Assembly: GCA_030040695.1 (NCBI GenBank) | Contig: JASHTE010000232.1 | Location: 1-6,911 of the forward strand | Source: Vulcanimicrobiota bacterium | Lineage (GTDB): Bacteria > Vulcanimicrobiota > Vulcanimicrobiia > Vulcanimicrobiales > Vulcanimicrobiaceae | DNA: 6,911 bases | Direction of reading: 5' to 3' | Part shown: positions 1 to 6,267 of the stretch, in pieces | Layout: each line of letters opens with the position of its first letter | Numbering within the stretch: position 1 is the first letter of the stretch | Program-made: the position numbers and the translations under genes | The notes under the pieces: generated by a model | Told to the model about the DNA's origin: nothing | The model's input: the letters and a program-made list of their open reading frames with translations, nothing else | Databases searched by the model: none

Positions 1-9
1 CCAGGGATG

Positions 10-624
10 CTAGACGTTGACCCACGGCAGCGGTACGACGAAGGCGAGAAGCATCGCGACCACGATGTAGGGCGCGAAAGCGATCGGCTTCGTGCCGCGG
101 TCCCGAATCACCGAAACCGCCGTTGCAGTGAAGCACGCGAGCGCGAGCGTCAAGAGCGAGAGAGGCAATCCGAGGACGGCCCCGGTGAGCATCGCGAGCT
201 TCGCGTCCCCCCACCCCATGCCACGGCCACGCGAGAACACAGCCGCAGACGCGAACGCTCCGAAGACGACGATCGCCGAGATTGCGATCCACCACGTGTG
301 GTGCATGAGCACGAGGATCGCGATCACCGCGAGCGGCACGAGTGTGAAGACATCGGGAACGATCCCGATGCGCGCGTCGCTGTACCACGCGCCGATGAGC
401 GGCATGCCGATGAGTGCGATGGTCCCGAGCTGCCCCACGCTCGCGCCGCGGGCCGCGACGACGACGCCAAGGAGCGCGAAGAGCACGATCGGAATCGCCG
501 GATGCAACCACATGGGCGCCGGACCGTCGTCGTGGCGCTGCATGCGCGAGCACATAAAGTGCGCGGCGATGACGCCGCACGTTGCGGCGCAGCCGTAGAT
601 GAATGCCCAAGCCAAGAAGGCCAT
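10..624 (-). CDS. Second A24 prepilin peptidase, PilD-like core without methylase domain
   Basis: A 204-residue polytopic membrane protein with both aspartates of the A24 (type IV prepilin peptidase) family: D83 in WYSDARIGIVPD and D140 in GMGWGDAKL. The late segment FAPYIVVAMLLAF resembles the (P)FGPFLALG segment of PilD/GspO enzymes, so this looks closer to PilD than to TadV. The N-terminal methyltransferase domain and zinc CxxC pairs of full PilD are absent; the length fits a peptidase-only core. It should cleave prepilin leaders at the cytoplasmic face of the inner membrane. The ATG overlaps the tadC stop by one base (TGATG), which points to translational coupling and fixes the start. The TAG stop is in the window, so the gene is complete. 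Activity is inferred from motifs; whether it serves the Flp pilins here, minor pilins or another pilus system is unknown. Confidence 0.88.
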   Translation of the reverse strand: MAFLAWAFIYGCAATCGVIAAHFMCSRMQRHDDGPAPMWLHPAIPIVLFALLGVVVAARGASVGQLGTIALIGMPLIGAWYSDARIGIVPDVFTLVPLAVIAILVLMHHTWWIAISAIVVFGAFASAAVFSRGRGMGWGDAKLAMLTGAVLGLPLSLLTLALACFTATAVSVIRDRGTKPIAFAPYIVVAMLLAFVVPLPWVNV

Positions 625-1466
625 CAGTGCGGAAAATACCTCGAGAAGACGCCGCCAAAGATCATGATGAAGAGTGCGGGAAGCATGCAGAGCGCCATTG
701 GAAAGATGAGCTTGTTCGAGAGCGCTGCTGCGAGCTCCTCAGCGCGCATGATCCTCCGATCGCGTGAGTCCGCAGCGAGCTCCTCGACGACTTTGGTCAC
801 CGATGCGCCGACACGCTCCGACTGAACGAGCGCGGTTACCACCGTCGAGAGATCCGGCTCGCGAACGCGCGTCGCCATCGCAGTGAGCGCCTCCGCGCGA
901 GAGCGCCCGAGCCGTACGTCCTGCAACGCAGTACGAATTTCGTCGCCGAGCGCACCTTTGAGGCCGTCAGACGCGACCGCAATCGCGGCGTTGAGCGCAA
1001 CACCCGCCTCGACGGTCGAGGAGAGAAGGTCGAGGAAGTCGGGCAGGGAGCGGCGGACCTCCGTCTTCCGTTTCGAGATCGCCGCCGCAAGCTCGCCGTG
1101 TGGCCGGTAGAAGCCAAATGCAGCGAGGCCAACCGTCAACAACAGAAATATCGGCGTGAACTGATGCAAGAGAAGCATCACGATGAATCCGACCGCGGCA
1201 CCGATGACGCCGTAGATGCAGGAGCGTGCGAACACCTTTGCCGGGGTCACGTTGTACCATCCCGCCTCCTGGAGACGAACCTCGAGCCGGTCGCGGCGCT
1301 GCTCGTCGAGCAAACGCTGGAAAAGCGATCCTCCGTCGCTGCCGCCGACTCCAGCCGACGCATCGATTGCCGCGTGGCGATTCGTGACGTCGCTGCGCGA
1401 GCCCATCAGCACGTAGACGATGACACCGATCGCGCCGACGGCGAGCAACATGAGAAGCGGCAACAT
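624..1466 (-). CDS. tadC: Tad platform protein TadC (type II secretion F domain)
   Basis: 280 residues from the ATG that overlaps the tadB stop by one base (TGATG at 1464-1468). An upstream in-frame ATG at 1541 would add 25 Arg-rich residues and lie inside tadB, so I prefer 1466. There is an N-terminal membrane segment (about residues 2-22), further hydrophobic segments around 80-120, a cytoplasmic T2SS-F domain around 135-240, and a hydrophobic C-terminus near 250-274. Family features seen are RRSLPDFLDLL, VEAGVALNAAI, a QSERVGASVTKVV-like stretch, and SRDRRIMRAEE before the last membrane segments. TadC pairs with TadB as the inner-membrane platform on which the CpaF/TadA ATPase acts. It is followed, again with a one-base overlap, by a prepilin peptidase. 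Family assignment is secure; the TadC rather than TadB label rests on gene order and sequence style. Confidence 0.93.
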   Translation of the reverse strand: MLPLLMLLAVGAIGVIVYVLMGSRSDVTNRHAAIDASAGVGGSDGGSLFQRLLDEQRRDRLEVRLQEAGWYNVTPAKVFARSCIYGVIGAAVGFIVMLLLHQFTPIFLLLTVGLAAFGFYRPHGELAAAISKRKTEVRRSLPDFLDLLSSTVEAGVALNAAIAVASDGLKGALGDEIRTALQDVRLGRSRAEALTAMATRVREPDLSTVVTALVQSERVGASVTKVVEELAADSRDRRIMRAEELAAALSNKLIFPMALCMLPALFIMIFGGVFSRYFPH

Positions 1467-2323
1467 CAGATATCGAGCCTCGAGAGCTTGTCGAAGAGCA
1501 GCCAGCCACCGACGATGAGCCCGATGACGACGCCGAGACAAATGCGGCCCACGAGCGTCTCCAGCAGTCCCTCGCGCATGTCCGGCTGAAAGGCGAGGAT
1601 GAAGATGCCGACGCCGATCGGCAACCCGGAAATGATGTACTTCGTGAACCGCGCCTCCGACGTGAGTGCGGCGATCTTGCGGTCGAGCTTACGGCGCTGC
1701 TTGATCGTCTCGGCAAGATTCTCGAGAACCTTACCCAGGTTGCCGCCGGTCTGGCTCTGGATGCGGATGGATCGCGTCGCCATCGCGATCTCGTTCGAAG
1801 GCATGCGCTCGGCGAGCTGATCGAGCGCGTCGTAGATGCTCACGCCGATTTGCGTCTGGCTGAGCACGCGCGAGAACTCGATGCGTGATGGGTCGGGCAT
1901 GTCGCCGACGACCTGGAGGAGCGCTTGGCGCAACCCGAGCCCGACACGTAGCGCTCCCGTGATGAGGCGTAGCACGATCTCAAGCTGATTGTTGAATTGC
2001 GTGAGCCGCTTCTTGAGACGATAGTTGACGTAGAAGCGCGTTCCAACAAAGGCGATTGCCGACGTCACGGCAAGCATGAGCACTCCCATCGCCGGCGACG
2101 GCCGCATCACGAGCAGGAACACCGTCCAGAGGAGCACGCCGATGCCGACCACGGTCATCGCGAGCTCTTGGGCCTTCATCGGGATTGCGGCACGCTCGAG
2201 AAGCACGCGCGACGGCTCCATGCGTATCGCCACCCACGCGAGAACCTGATTCCAGAAGGCAAAGCACGTGATCGCCGCGGCTCCCGCAGCGCCGAGGAGG
2301 ATGAAAGGAACTACGCCGGGCAT
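1466..2323 (-). CDS. tadB: Tad platform protein TadB (type II secretion F domain)
   Basis: 285 residues. Hydrophobic segments lie near 5-25, 54-74 and 78-98, then a cytoplasmic T2SS-F domain at about 113-225, then two C-terminal membrane segments (about 226-247 and 258-278). TadB-type landmarks are RVGLGLRQALLQVV, the MPDPSRIEF stretch, QTQIGVSIYDALDQLAERMP, and QSQTGGNLGKVLENLAETI followed by a basic R/K-rich stretch and SGLPIGVG. TadB works with TadC as the inner-membrane base of the Flp pilus machine. The start is supported by a GGAGAG ribosome binding site (2332-2337) eight bases upstream; the gene begins 15 bases after the cpaF stop and runs by one base into tadC. Nothing looks truncated. 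Confidence 0.94.
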   Translation of the reverse strand: MPGVVPFILLGAAGAAAITCFAFWNQVLAWVAIRMEPSRVLLERAAIPMKAQELAMTVVGIGVLLWTVFLLVMRPSPAMGVLMLAVTSAIAFVGTRFYVNYRLKKRLTQFNNQLEIVLRLITGALRVGLGLRQALLQVVGDMPDPSRIEFSRVLSQTQIGVSIYDALDQLAERMPSNEIAMATRSIRIQSQTGGNLGKVLENLAETIKQRRKLDRKIAALTSEARFTKYIISGLPIGVGIFILAFQPDMREGLLETLVGRICLGVVIGLIVGGWLLFDKLSRLDI

Positions 2324-2327
2324 GGCA

Positions 2328-2338
2328 GGCGCTCTCCG
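2328..2338 (-). promoter_or_regulatory. Ribosome binding site of tadB
   Basis: On the minus strand the short gap between the fusion ORF and tadB reads CGGAGAGCGCC, with GGAGAG eight bases from the ATG at 2323. The same 11 bases recur at 3712-3722, just before an internal ATG of the preceding ORF. Confidence 0.7.
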
Positions 2339-4411
2339 TTACCAGTTCGTGACCGCAAGCTGCATCTGCGAGAGGCGCTCGATCTCGAAGCTGATCCCAT
2401 ACTCTTCGAAACGATGGAGGAAGTTCGGCTGCACGCCGGTGTAGACGAAGTTTCCGGCGAGCTTTCCCTCTTTGTCCAAGCCGTGTTGGTCGAAGCGCAG
2501 GAGCTCTTGCGTCGAGATGATCTCGCCTTCCATGCCGACGACCTCAGTGATCGACGTGACTTTACGGCTTCCGTCGCGAAGGCGTGACGTCTGAACGATA
2601 ACGTCGATGGCGCTCGACACCTGCTCGCGGATTGCGCGTACGGGAATATCGAAGCCGGCCATGAGCACCATCGTCTCGATACGCGAGAGGCAGTCGCGAG
2701 GCGTGTTCGCATGGACCGTCGTGAGTGAGCCGTCGTGGCCCGTGTTCATCGCCTGGAGCATGTCGAGCGCTTCTCCGCTGCGGCACTCACCGACGACGAT
2801 ACGATCCGGTCGCATGCGAAGTGAGTTGCGGACGAGCTCGCGGATCGGAATCGCACCGCGTCCTTCGACGTTTGCGGGGCGTGCCTCCATGCGAACGACG
2901 TGGTCCTGATGGAGCTGTAGCTCGGCCGCGTCCTCGATCGTAATGATGCGTTCGTTCGGCGGAATGTATCCCGAGAGCACGTTGAGCAGCGTCGTCTTAC
3001 CGGAGCCGGTGCCGCCGCTGATGACGATGTTCAACCGCGCCTCGACGGCCGCACGAAGGAGATCGGCGATCTCCGGCGTGAGCGATCCCTTCGCGATCAA
3101 GTCTTCGGTGCGCAGGCGGTCCTTCGCGAAACGGCGGATGGTAATCGTTGGATAGTCGATCGAGAGCGGCTCAATGGTTGCGTTGACGCGCGAGCCGTCT
3201 GCGAGGCGCGCGTCGACCATCGGCACGGCTTCGTCGATGTGCCGTCCGAGCGGCGCAACGATCCGTTCGATGACGAGGCGCAGCTGATGCGCGTCGTTGA
3301 AATGCATTCCCGAGAGCTCGATGCGGCCGCGTCGCTCGACGTAGATCCTATCCGGCCCGTTCACCATGATTTCCGTAACGTCGGTGTCGCTCATGAGCTC
3401 CTCGAGCGGCCCCAGGCCGAGGCACTCGTGCATGATCTCTTGGCGTAGCCGCGCAACCTCTTCTGCCGAGCCGAGCGGCTGGTTAGCGACGCTCTCGTTG
3501 ATCGCGCGCTCGACCTCCGTCCGCAGCTCCTCGACACGGAGCGGGTCGGCGTTTGCGCCGATGGCTGCGAGATCGATGCGGCGGGAAACCTCGCGATGAA
3601 TCTTCGCCTTGAGCTCGGCGCGGTTGAGGCGCTGCCGATCGGTAACGACGTCGGCCGAGCGCTGCTGCTGGCCGTCGGTAGCGCCGTTCGACTTGGCGCG
3701 ATCGGTCATGCGGCGCTCTCCGAGCGGTGTTGCCGCCGATGGTTGAAGCACGAGTAACTCAGCGGCCTTCGGAGCGCCCGCGAGACGATCGGCGAGCCCG
3801 ATGACGGCCTTCTCAAACCTCTTGTCGTCGGTCGGCGGAATTTCGCCCGCGACTTTCAGCTTCAGCGCGCGCTCGATCTCCGAGCTCGGCACGCGACCCC
3901 GCGTATCTTTCGCGACGATTGCGGCGCTCAGGCGCGATTCCGGAACGCCGAACTTCAACAGCTCGAGCTGCATCACGCGCGCGCCCGTTACGCCGAGCAT
4001 CGAGGGCTCGACAACGAGCACGAAGTGCGCCGCACGAACGGCGAACGGACGCACCGCAGCCGCAAAGGGTTGCGCCGCGTCGACGATGACGGTCTTCGTC
4101 TGGTCGGAGACCGTGCGCAGGAACTGCTCGACCTTGTCGGGCTTGATCGTGAAGCCGTCGTGGATGGAGCCGGCCAGCTCGTAGAGCATGAGATTCGGCG
4201 CGACCTCCGCGAGCGGGAAGTCGTCCTGTGCGCGCCGCGCATCGAGCTTCGCGATCGCATTGAAGATCACCGCACCGGCACGGCGCCCGGAAAGGTCGCC
4301 GTCGACGAGGAGCGTCGCGCCGTCTTTTGCGAACTTCGTCGCCAAGTGCGTCGCAAGCGTCGTCGCACCGACTCCGCCTTTCGAGCCGATGACGAAGAAG
4401 ATGTCAGGCAT
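2339..4411 (-). CDS. cpaF: In-frame fusion of CpaE/TadZ-like ParA ATPase and CpaF/TadA pilus assembly ATPase
   Basis: 690 residues with two domains. Residues 1-234 are a MinD/ParA-like domain with the deviant P-loop KGGVGATT (11-18), DGD (37-39) and Walker B-like VIVDAAQ (D111). It keeps the signature lysine K11 but has Ala at the usual second lysine, as is common in CpaE/TadZ. The N-terminal receiver-like domain of classical CpaE is missing. Residues 235-690 are a complete CpaF/TadA secretion ATPase: helical N-terminus, Walker [10 protein letters not shown] (466-474, K472), Asp box IEDAAE (492-497), catalytic GECRSGEA with E542, and His box [13 protein letters not shown] (557-569). CpaF hydrolyses ATP to power pilin assembly on TadB/TadC; CpaE/TadZ proteins help localise Tad machines. 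The junction is a polar, Gln-containing linker (about 235-257). The ATG follows the cpaB stop by three bases with only a weak ribosome site, so coupling is likely. It is normally two genes; a genuine fusion or a lost stop codon are both possible. Confidence 0.92.
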   Translation of the reverse strand: MPDIFFVIGSKGGVGATTLATHLATKFAKDGATLLVDGDLSGRRAGAVIFNAIAKLDARRAQDDFPLAEVAPNLMLYELAGSIHDGFTIKPDKVEQFLRTVSDQTKTVIVDAAQPFAAAVRPFAVRAAHFVLVVEPSMLGVTGARVMQLELLKFGVPESRLSAAIVAKDTRGRVPSSEIERALKLKVAGEIPPTDDKRFEKAVIGLADRLAGAPKAAELLVLQPSAATPLGERRMTDRAKSNGATDGQQQRSADVVTDRQRLNRAELKAKIHREVSRRIDLAAIGANADPLRVEELRTEVERAINESVANQPLGSAEEVARLRQEIMHECLGLGPLEELMSDTDVTEIMVNGPDRIYVERRGRIELSGMHFNDAHQLRLVIERIVAPLGRHIDEAVPMVDARLADGSRVNATIEPLSIDYPTITIRRFAKDRLRTEDLIAKGSLTPEIADLLRAAVEARLNIVISGGTGSGKTTLLNVLSGYIPPNERIITIEDAAELQLHQDHVVRMEARPANVEGRGAIPIRELVRNSLRMRPDRIVVGECRSGEALDMLQAMNTGHDGSLTTVHANTPRDCLSRIETMVLMAGFDIPVRAIREQVSSAIDVIVQTSRLRDGSRKVTSITEVVGMEGEIISTQELLRFDQHGLDKEGKLAGNFVYTGVQPNFLHRFEEYGISFEIERLSQMQLAVTNW
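3707..3722 (-). promoter_or_regulatory. Internal ribosome binding site and ATG at the CpaE/CpaF junction
   Basis: Within the fusion ORF the minus strand reads CGGAGAGCGCCGC followed by ATG (A at 3709). GGAGAG lies six bases from the ATG. Starting here gives a 456-residue protein that begins at the polar linker and contains all CpaF motifs, a normal length for stand-alone CpaF/TadA. The motif matches 11 bases of the tadB ribosome binding site. It may be a live internal start or the relic of a former separate cpaF gene; the sequence cannot decide which. Confidence 0.5.
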
Positions 4412-4414
4412 CCG

Positions 4415-5245
4415 CTATCTCGTCTTGCTCGTAGTCGTGTCCGGCTCGCCGATCTGATCGCCGTCGATGATCTCGACGGATCCGTAGCTCACGGGACGGC
4501 GTTCCATCGGGAAGGACGGTTGCGACGGAGCGTACATCGGCACCGAGGCGAACATGATCTCCTGCGTCGTGCCGCCCGTGTCGCCCTTTGCGCGTAATGC
4601 GAGGCGGAGCGTCGTGTTCATGTCGGCGGTTGCGAGCAGATCCGCCTGCTCGGGTGTCACTTCGAGCGTAATCGAGCGTGGGACGTACGGCTGCGGCGCT
4701 TGGCCGGGCGCGGGTGTCGGCCCATCGACCTGGGCGATCTCGCCGCCGACGGCGAAGACCGTCACATCACGCAGAATCGTTGCCGCGGGCGGCAGCTGGT
4801 TCCCGGTGCGCGGTGGGACCGCGATGACGTCAACCTTGTCCCCTGGCTGCACCAAGCCCGAGACATCGCGTACCTCATCGACGGGAATCGAGATCGCGCG
4901 ATAACCGCGCATCAGATTGAGGCCGCCGGGAGTCTCGTCTCTCGAGACGTCCGAAGAGGTGATCGTGGCGCCGGCGGGGATCGGGCCAAGCGCAACGTCG
5001 CCGGAGAGGTCGCCGGGAGACGAGAACGCGTTGGGGTCGACGTCGGTGACCGGGCGCATCACGATGTTCACCATCGAGCTGTTGAGCTGCGAGTGAGCCG
5101 GGATGTTAGCGGTGGCAACGAGTACCGCACGCGACGGCACCGTCGCGACGTGCTTGTTGCCCGATGAGAGATAATTGAAGGTCAAGAGACCGGCGCCGGC
5201 GGCGAGTATACCCGCCACGACGAGCAGCATGTTTCGTTCGTTCAT
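4415..5245 (-). CDS. cpaB: Flp pilus assembly protein CpaB/RcpC (SAF domain)
   Basis: 276 residues. A single N-terminal membrane anchor or uncleaved signal (about 6-27) is followed by a SAF-like domain at about 40-105 (VLVATANIPAHSQL, then LGPIPAGATITSSDV). A CpaB/RcpC domain follows, marked by RGYRAISIPVDEVRDVSGLV and QPGDKVDVIAV, with a later VTPEQADLLATA stretch typical of the family. The C-terminal ~45 residues are Pro/Ser-rich and probably disordered. CpaB/RcpC sits in the periplasm or outer envelope face and is thought to act with the secretin or stabilise the pilus; no secretin is in this window. The ATG overlaps the tadV stop (ATGA, four bases), and a GAGG lies about ten bases upstream. 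The gene ends three bases before the ATPase fusion. Confidence 0.94.
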   Translation of the reverse strand: MNERNMLLVVAGILAAGAGLLTFNYLSSGNKHVATVPSRAVLVATANIPAHSQLNSSMVNIVMRPVTDVDPNAFSSPGDLSGDVALGPIPAGATITSSDVSRDETPGGLNLMRGYRAISIPVDEVRDVSGLVQPGDKVDVIAVPPRTGNQLPPAATILRDVTVFAVGGEIAQVDGPTPAPGQAPQPYVPRSITLEVTPEQADLLATADMNTTLRLALRAKGDTGGTTQEIMFASVPMYAPSQPSFPMERRPVSYGSVEIIDGDQIGEPDTTTSKTR

Positions 5246-5730
5246 TGCACAATCCTCAAGGCGGGGAAGACGGTCGCACCGGCGGTTGCGAGCGCAAAGC
5301 CCGTTCCAATCGCCAGCGCGTACGGTAGACGCACGCCCGTGGGCAGGCGCGCGATGAGGCCGCCAAGCTCACCACGAGCCGCGGCAAAAATGAGTGCGAG
5401 CAGTCCGCCGCAGATACCCGTGTAGAGCGCAACGTCGAGGCACCACGGGTACCCAGCGAGCGCGCTCACGCCCGCGAGTAGCTTCACGTCACCTCCGCCC
5501 AGCACACCCGCAGCGTGCAAACATGCGCCGATCGCAAGCACGGCTGCGATAATCCCGCACGCTGCAAACACCGCACGCCAGCCATCGAACGCCGCGAGCA
5601 ACGGCGCGACGGCGAGCAGCGGAAGCGTGATCGCATTCGGAATGCGGCGAGACGCCAGGTCGGTGCGGACTGCGAGGATGCATGCGACCGCGGCGAGTGC
5701 AAAGGCGATTATGTGCGTAATTGACATCAT
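5242..5730 (-). CDS. tadV: Tad-type prepilin peptidase TadV/CpaA (A24 family)
   Basis: 162 residues, highly hydrophobic, with about five or six membrane segments. Both catalytic aspartates of the A24 family are present: D24 in TDLASRRIPN and D81 in GGGDVKLLAG. The C-terminal VRLPYALAIGTG matches the LPYG-type segment of small CpaA/TadV peptidases. It should cleave the two Flp prepilins encoded just upstream after the glycine of their leaders. Two adjacent ATGs (5730 and 5727) are possible; AAGGGA at 5736-5741, five bases upstream of the first, favours 5730. The stop overlaps the cpaB start by four bases. It is one of two A24 peptidases in the window and the one most likely dedicated to Flp by position and size. 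Confidence 0.94.
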   Translation of the reverse strand: MMSITHIIAFALAAVACILAVRTDLASRRIPNAITLPLLAVAPLLAAFDGWRAVFAACGIIAAVLAIGACLHAAGVLGGGDVKLLAGVSALAGYPWCLDVALYTGICGGLLALIFAAARGELGGLIARLPTGVRLPYALAIGTGFALATAGATVFPALRIVQ

Positions 5731-5764
5731 AAGGTTCCCTTGAAGGGGCCGCCGCCGGATGAAG

Positions 5765-5800
5765 GCGGGGCTATGCTCGCGAGGCGAGCGCTAGCCCTGC
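5765..5800 (-). other. Strong stem-loop after the second pilin gene
   Basis: Arms GGGCTA plus GCTCGC (5768-5780) pair with GCGAGC and TAGCCC (5784-5797), giving 12 base pairs with a GAG triloop and a 1x2 internal loop; C-G and G-C pairs at 5765-5766 with 5799-5800 may extend it beyond a mismatch. It starts 14 bases past the flp stop. No T-run follows it in the direction of transcription, so it is not a typical intrinsic terminator. A role as partial terminator or as 3' protection of pilin mRNA is an inference. Confidence 0.6.
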
Positions 5801-5813
5801 CTACGTCTCTCGT

Positions 5814-5975
5814 CTAGACCTCGTTTGCGACAGTGCTGAACATCCCAGAGACGCTGCTGCCCAGCGTCGCCAAGACGCCGATACAGACGACTGCGATGAG
5901 CGCGAGCACGAGACCGTATTCGACCAAGGTCGCGCCGTTCTCGTCTCGTGCCAGCCTCTCGATCCGTGAGATCAT
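5814..5975 (-). CDS. flp: Flp family type IVb pilin (second copy)
   Basis: 53 residues. The leader MISRIERLARDENG ends in glycine and is followed by the mature start ATLVEYGLVLAL, the classical Flp motif with Glu at +5 and Tyr at +6. Cleavage after G14 would leave a 39-residue pilin that is nearly all hydrophobic helix, ending STVANEV. It is the structural subunit of the Flp pilus, or one of two. It matches the upstream pilin at 43 of 53 positions, and 36 of 39 in the mature part. An AG/GGGGG-rich ribosome site lies about a dozen bases before the ATG. Spacers of 81 and 83 bases flank it, each with a stem-loop. The gene is small but unambiguous. Confidence 0.95.
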   Translation of the reverse strand: MISRIERLARDENGATLVEYGLVLALIAVVCIGVLATLGSSVSGMFSTVANEV

Positions 5976-6017
5976 GGCGTTGGCTACCCCCTCTTAGCTA
6001 GATTGTTGATACGGTAA

Positions 6018-6039
6018 ACGGCACGGACACCCGCGCCGT
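6018..6039 (-). other. Stem-loop between the two pilin genes
   Basis: In the transcript strand, nine base pairs form (ACGGCGCGG with CCGUGCCGU, one G-U wobble) around a GUGU loop. The wobble is a mismatch in the plus-strand RNA, so the structure is better in the sense direction of the operon. It lies 17 bases after the first pilin stop. Only a short TTT follows, so it would be at most a weak terminator; mRNA processing or stability is an alternative. Confidence 0.5.
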
Positions 6040-6056
6040 CTCCGTTCTACGTTCCC

Positions 6057-6218
6057 TTAGACCTCGTTCGCGACGGTGCTGAACATCTGCGAGACGTGAG
6101 ATCCCAGCGTGGTCAGTACACCGATACAGACGACGGCGATGAGAGCGAGAACGAGGCCATACTCGACCAGCGTCGCACCGCTATCGTCCTTCACGAGGTT
6201 CTTGATTGCGGAAATCAT
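6057..6218 (-). CDS. flp: Flp family type IVb pilin (first copy)
   Basis: 53 residues: leader MISAIKNLVKDDSG, then mature ATLVEYGLVLAL with the Glu+5/Tyr+6 Flp signature, a hydrophobic helix containing one Cys, and the STVANEV end. Processing after G14 gives a 39-residue subunit. The reading frame stays open upstream to 6365, but the ATG at 6218 is chosen because it gives the standard short Flp leader and has AGGAG at 6231-6235, twelve bases upstream. It begins 49 bases after the secreted-protein gene and precedes its near-duplicate. As first pilin after that gene it is probably a major subunit, but relative expression cannot be read from sequence. Confidence 0.95.
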   Translation of the reverse strand: MISAIKNLVKDDSGATLVEYGLVLALIAVVCIGVLTTLGSHVSQMFSTVANEV

Positions 6219-6230
6219 GGTTGGATTTTT

Positions 6231-6236
6231 CTCCTC
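6231..6236 (-). promoter_or_regulatory. Ribosome binding site of the first pilin
   Basis: GAGGAG on the minus strand, with twelve A-rich and mixed bases before the ATG at 6218. The spacing is somewhat long, but it is the only purine-rich site there and it supports the short start over upstream in-frame ATGs. Confidence 0.6.
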
Positions 6237-6267
6237 ACTAAAGTTAGTTTTGGTACGAGGTGCGTCA

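Noticed and set aside
7..825. Long plus-strand ORF of 272 codons, and a second one at 92-598
   Set aside because: Arg/His/Asp/Glu-rich with no domain, and antisense to the prepilin peptidase and TadC, whose motifs are clear. It is a GC-bias shadow.
1467..1541. Longer tadC start at 1541
   Set aside because: It would add 25 Arg-rich residues inside tadB. The ATG at 1466 overlaps the tadB stop in the same TGATG fashion as the next gene pair and puts the membrane segment at the N-terminus.
967..1716. Minus-strand ORF of 249 codons overlapping tadC and tadB
   Set aside because: Arg/Ser-rich composition in another frame of two well supported T2SS-F genes; no family features.
1997..2587. Plus-strand ORF of 196 codons
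   Set aside because: Antisense to tadB and the end of cpaF; His/Arg/Glu-rich and without motifs.
4361..4381. Ala in place of the second P-loop lysine in the ParA-like domain as a sign of decay
   Set aside because: An altered P-loop of this type (KGGVG followed by A/S and T/S) is common in CpaE/TadZ proteins, so it is a family trait and not damage.
4025..4597. Plus-strand ORF of 190 codons
   Set aside because: Antisense to the CpaE-like domain and cpaB; Arg-rich low-information translation.
5737..5747. Inverted repeat CCCTT/AAGGG overlapping the tadV ribosome site, as a translational switch
   Set aside because: As RNA it can form only about three pairs around a short loop, too weak to claim by itself.
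6237..6248. Small inverted repeat ACTAA/TTAGT just upstream of the first pilin ribosome site, as an operator
   Set aside because: Arms are only five bases with a two-base centre and no second copy or promoter elements are seen; chance is likely.
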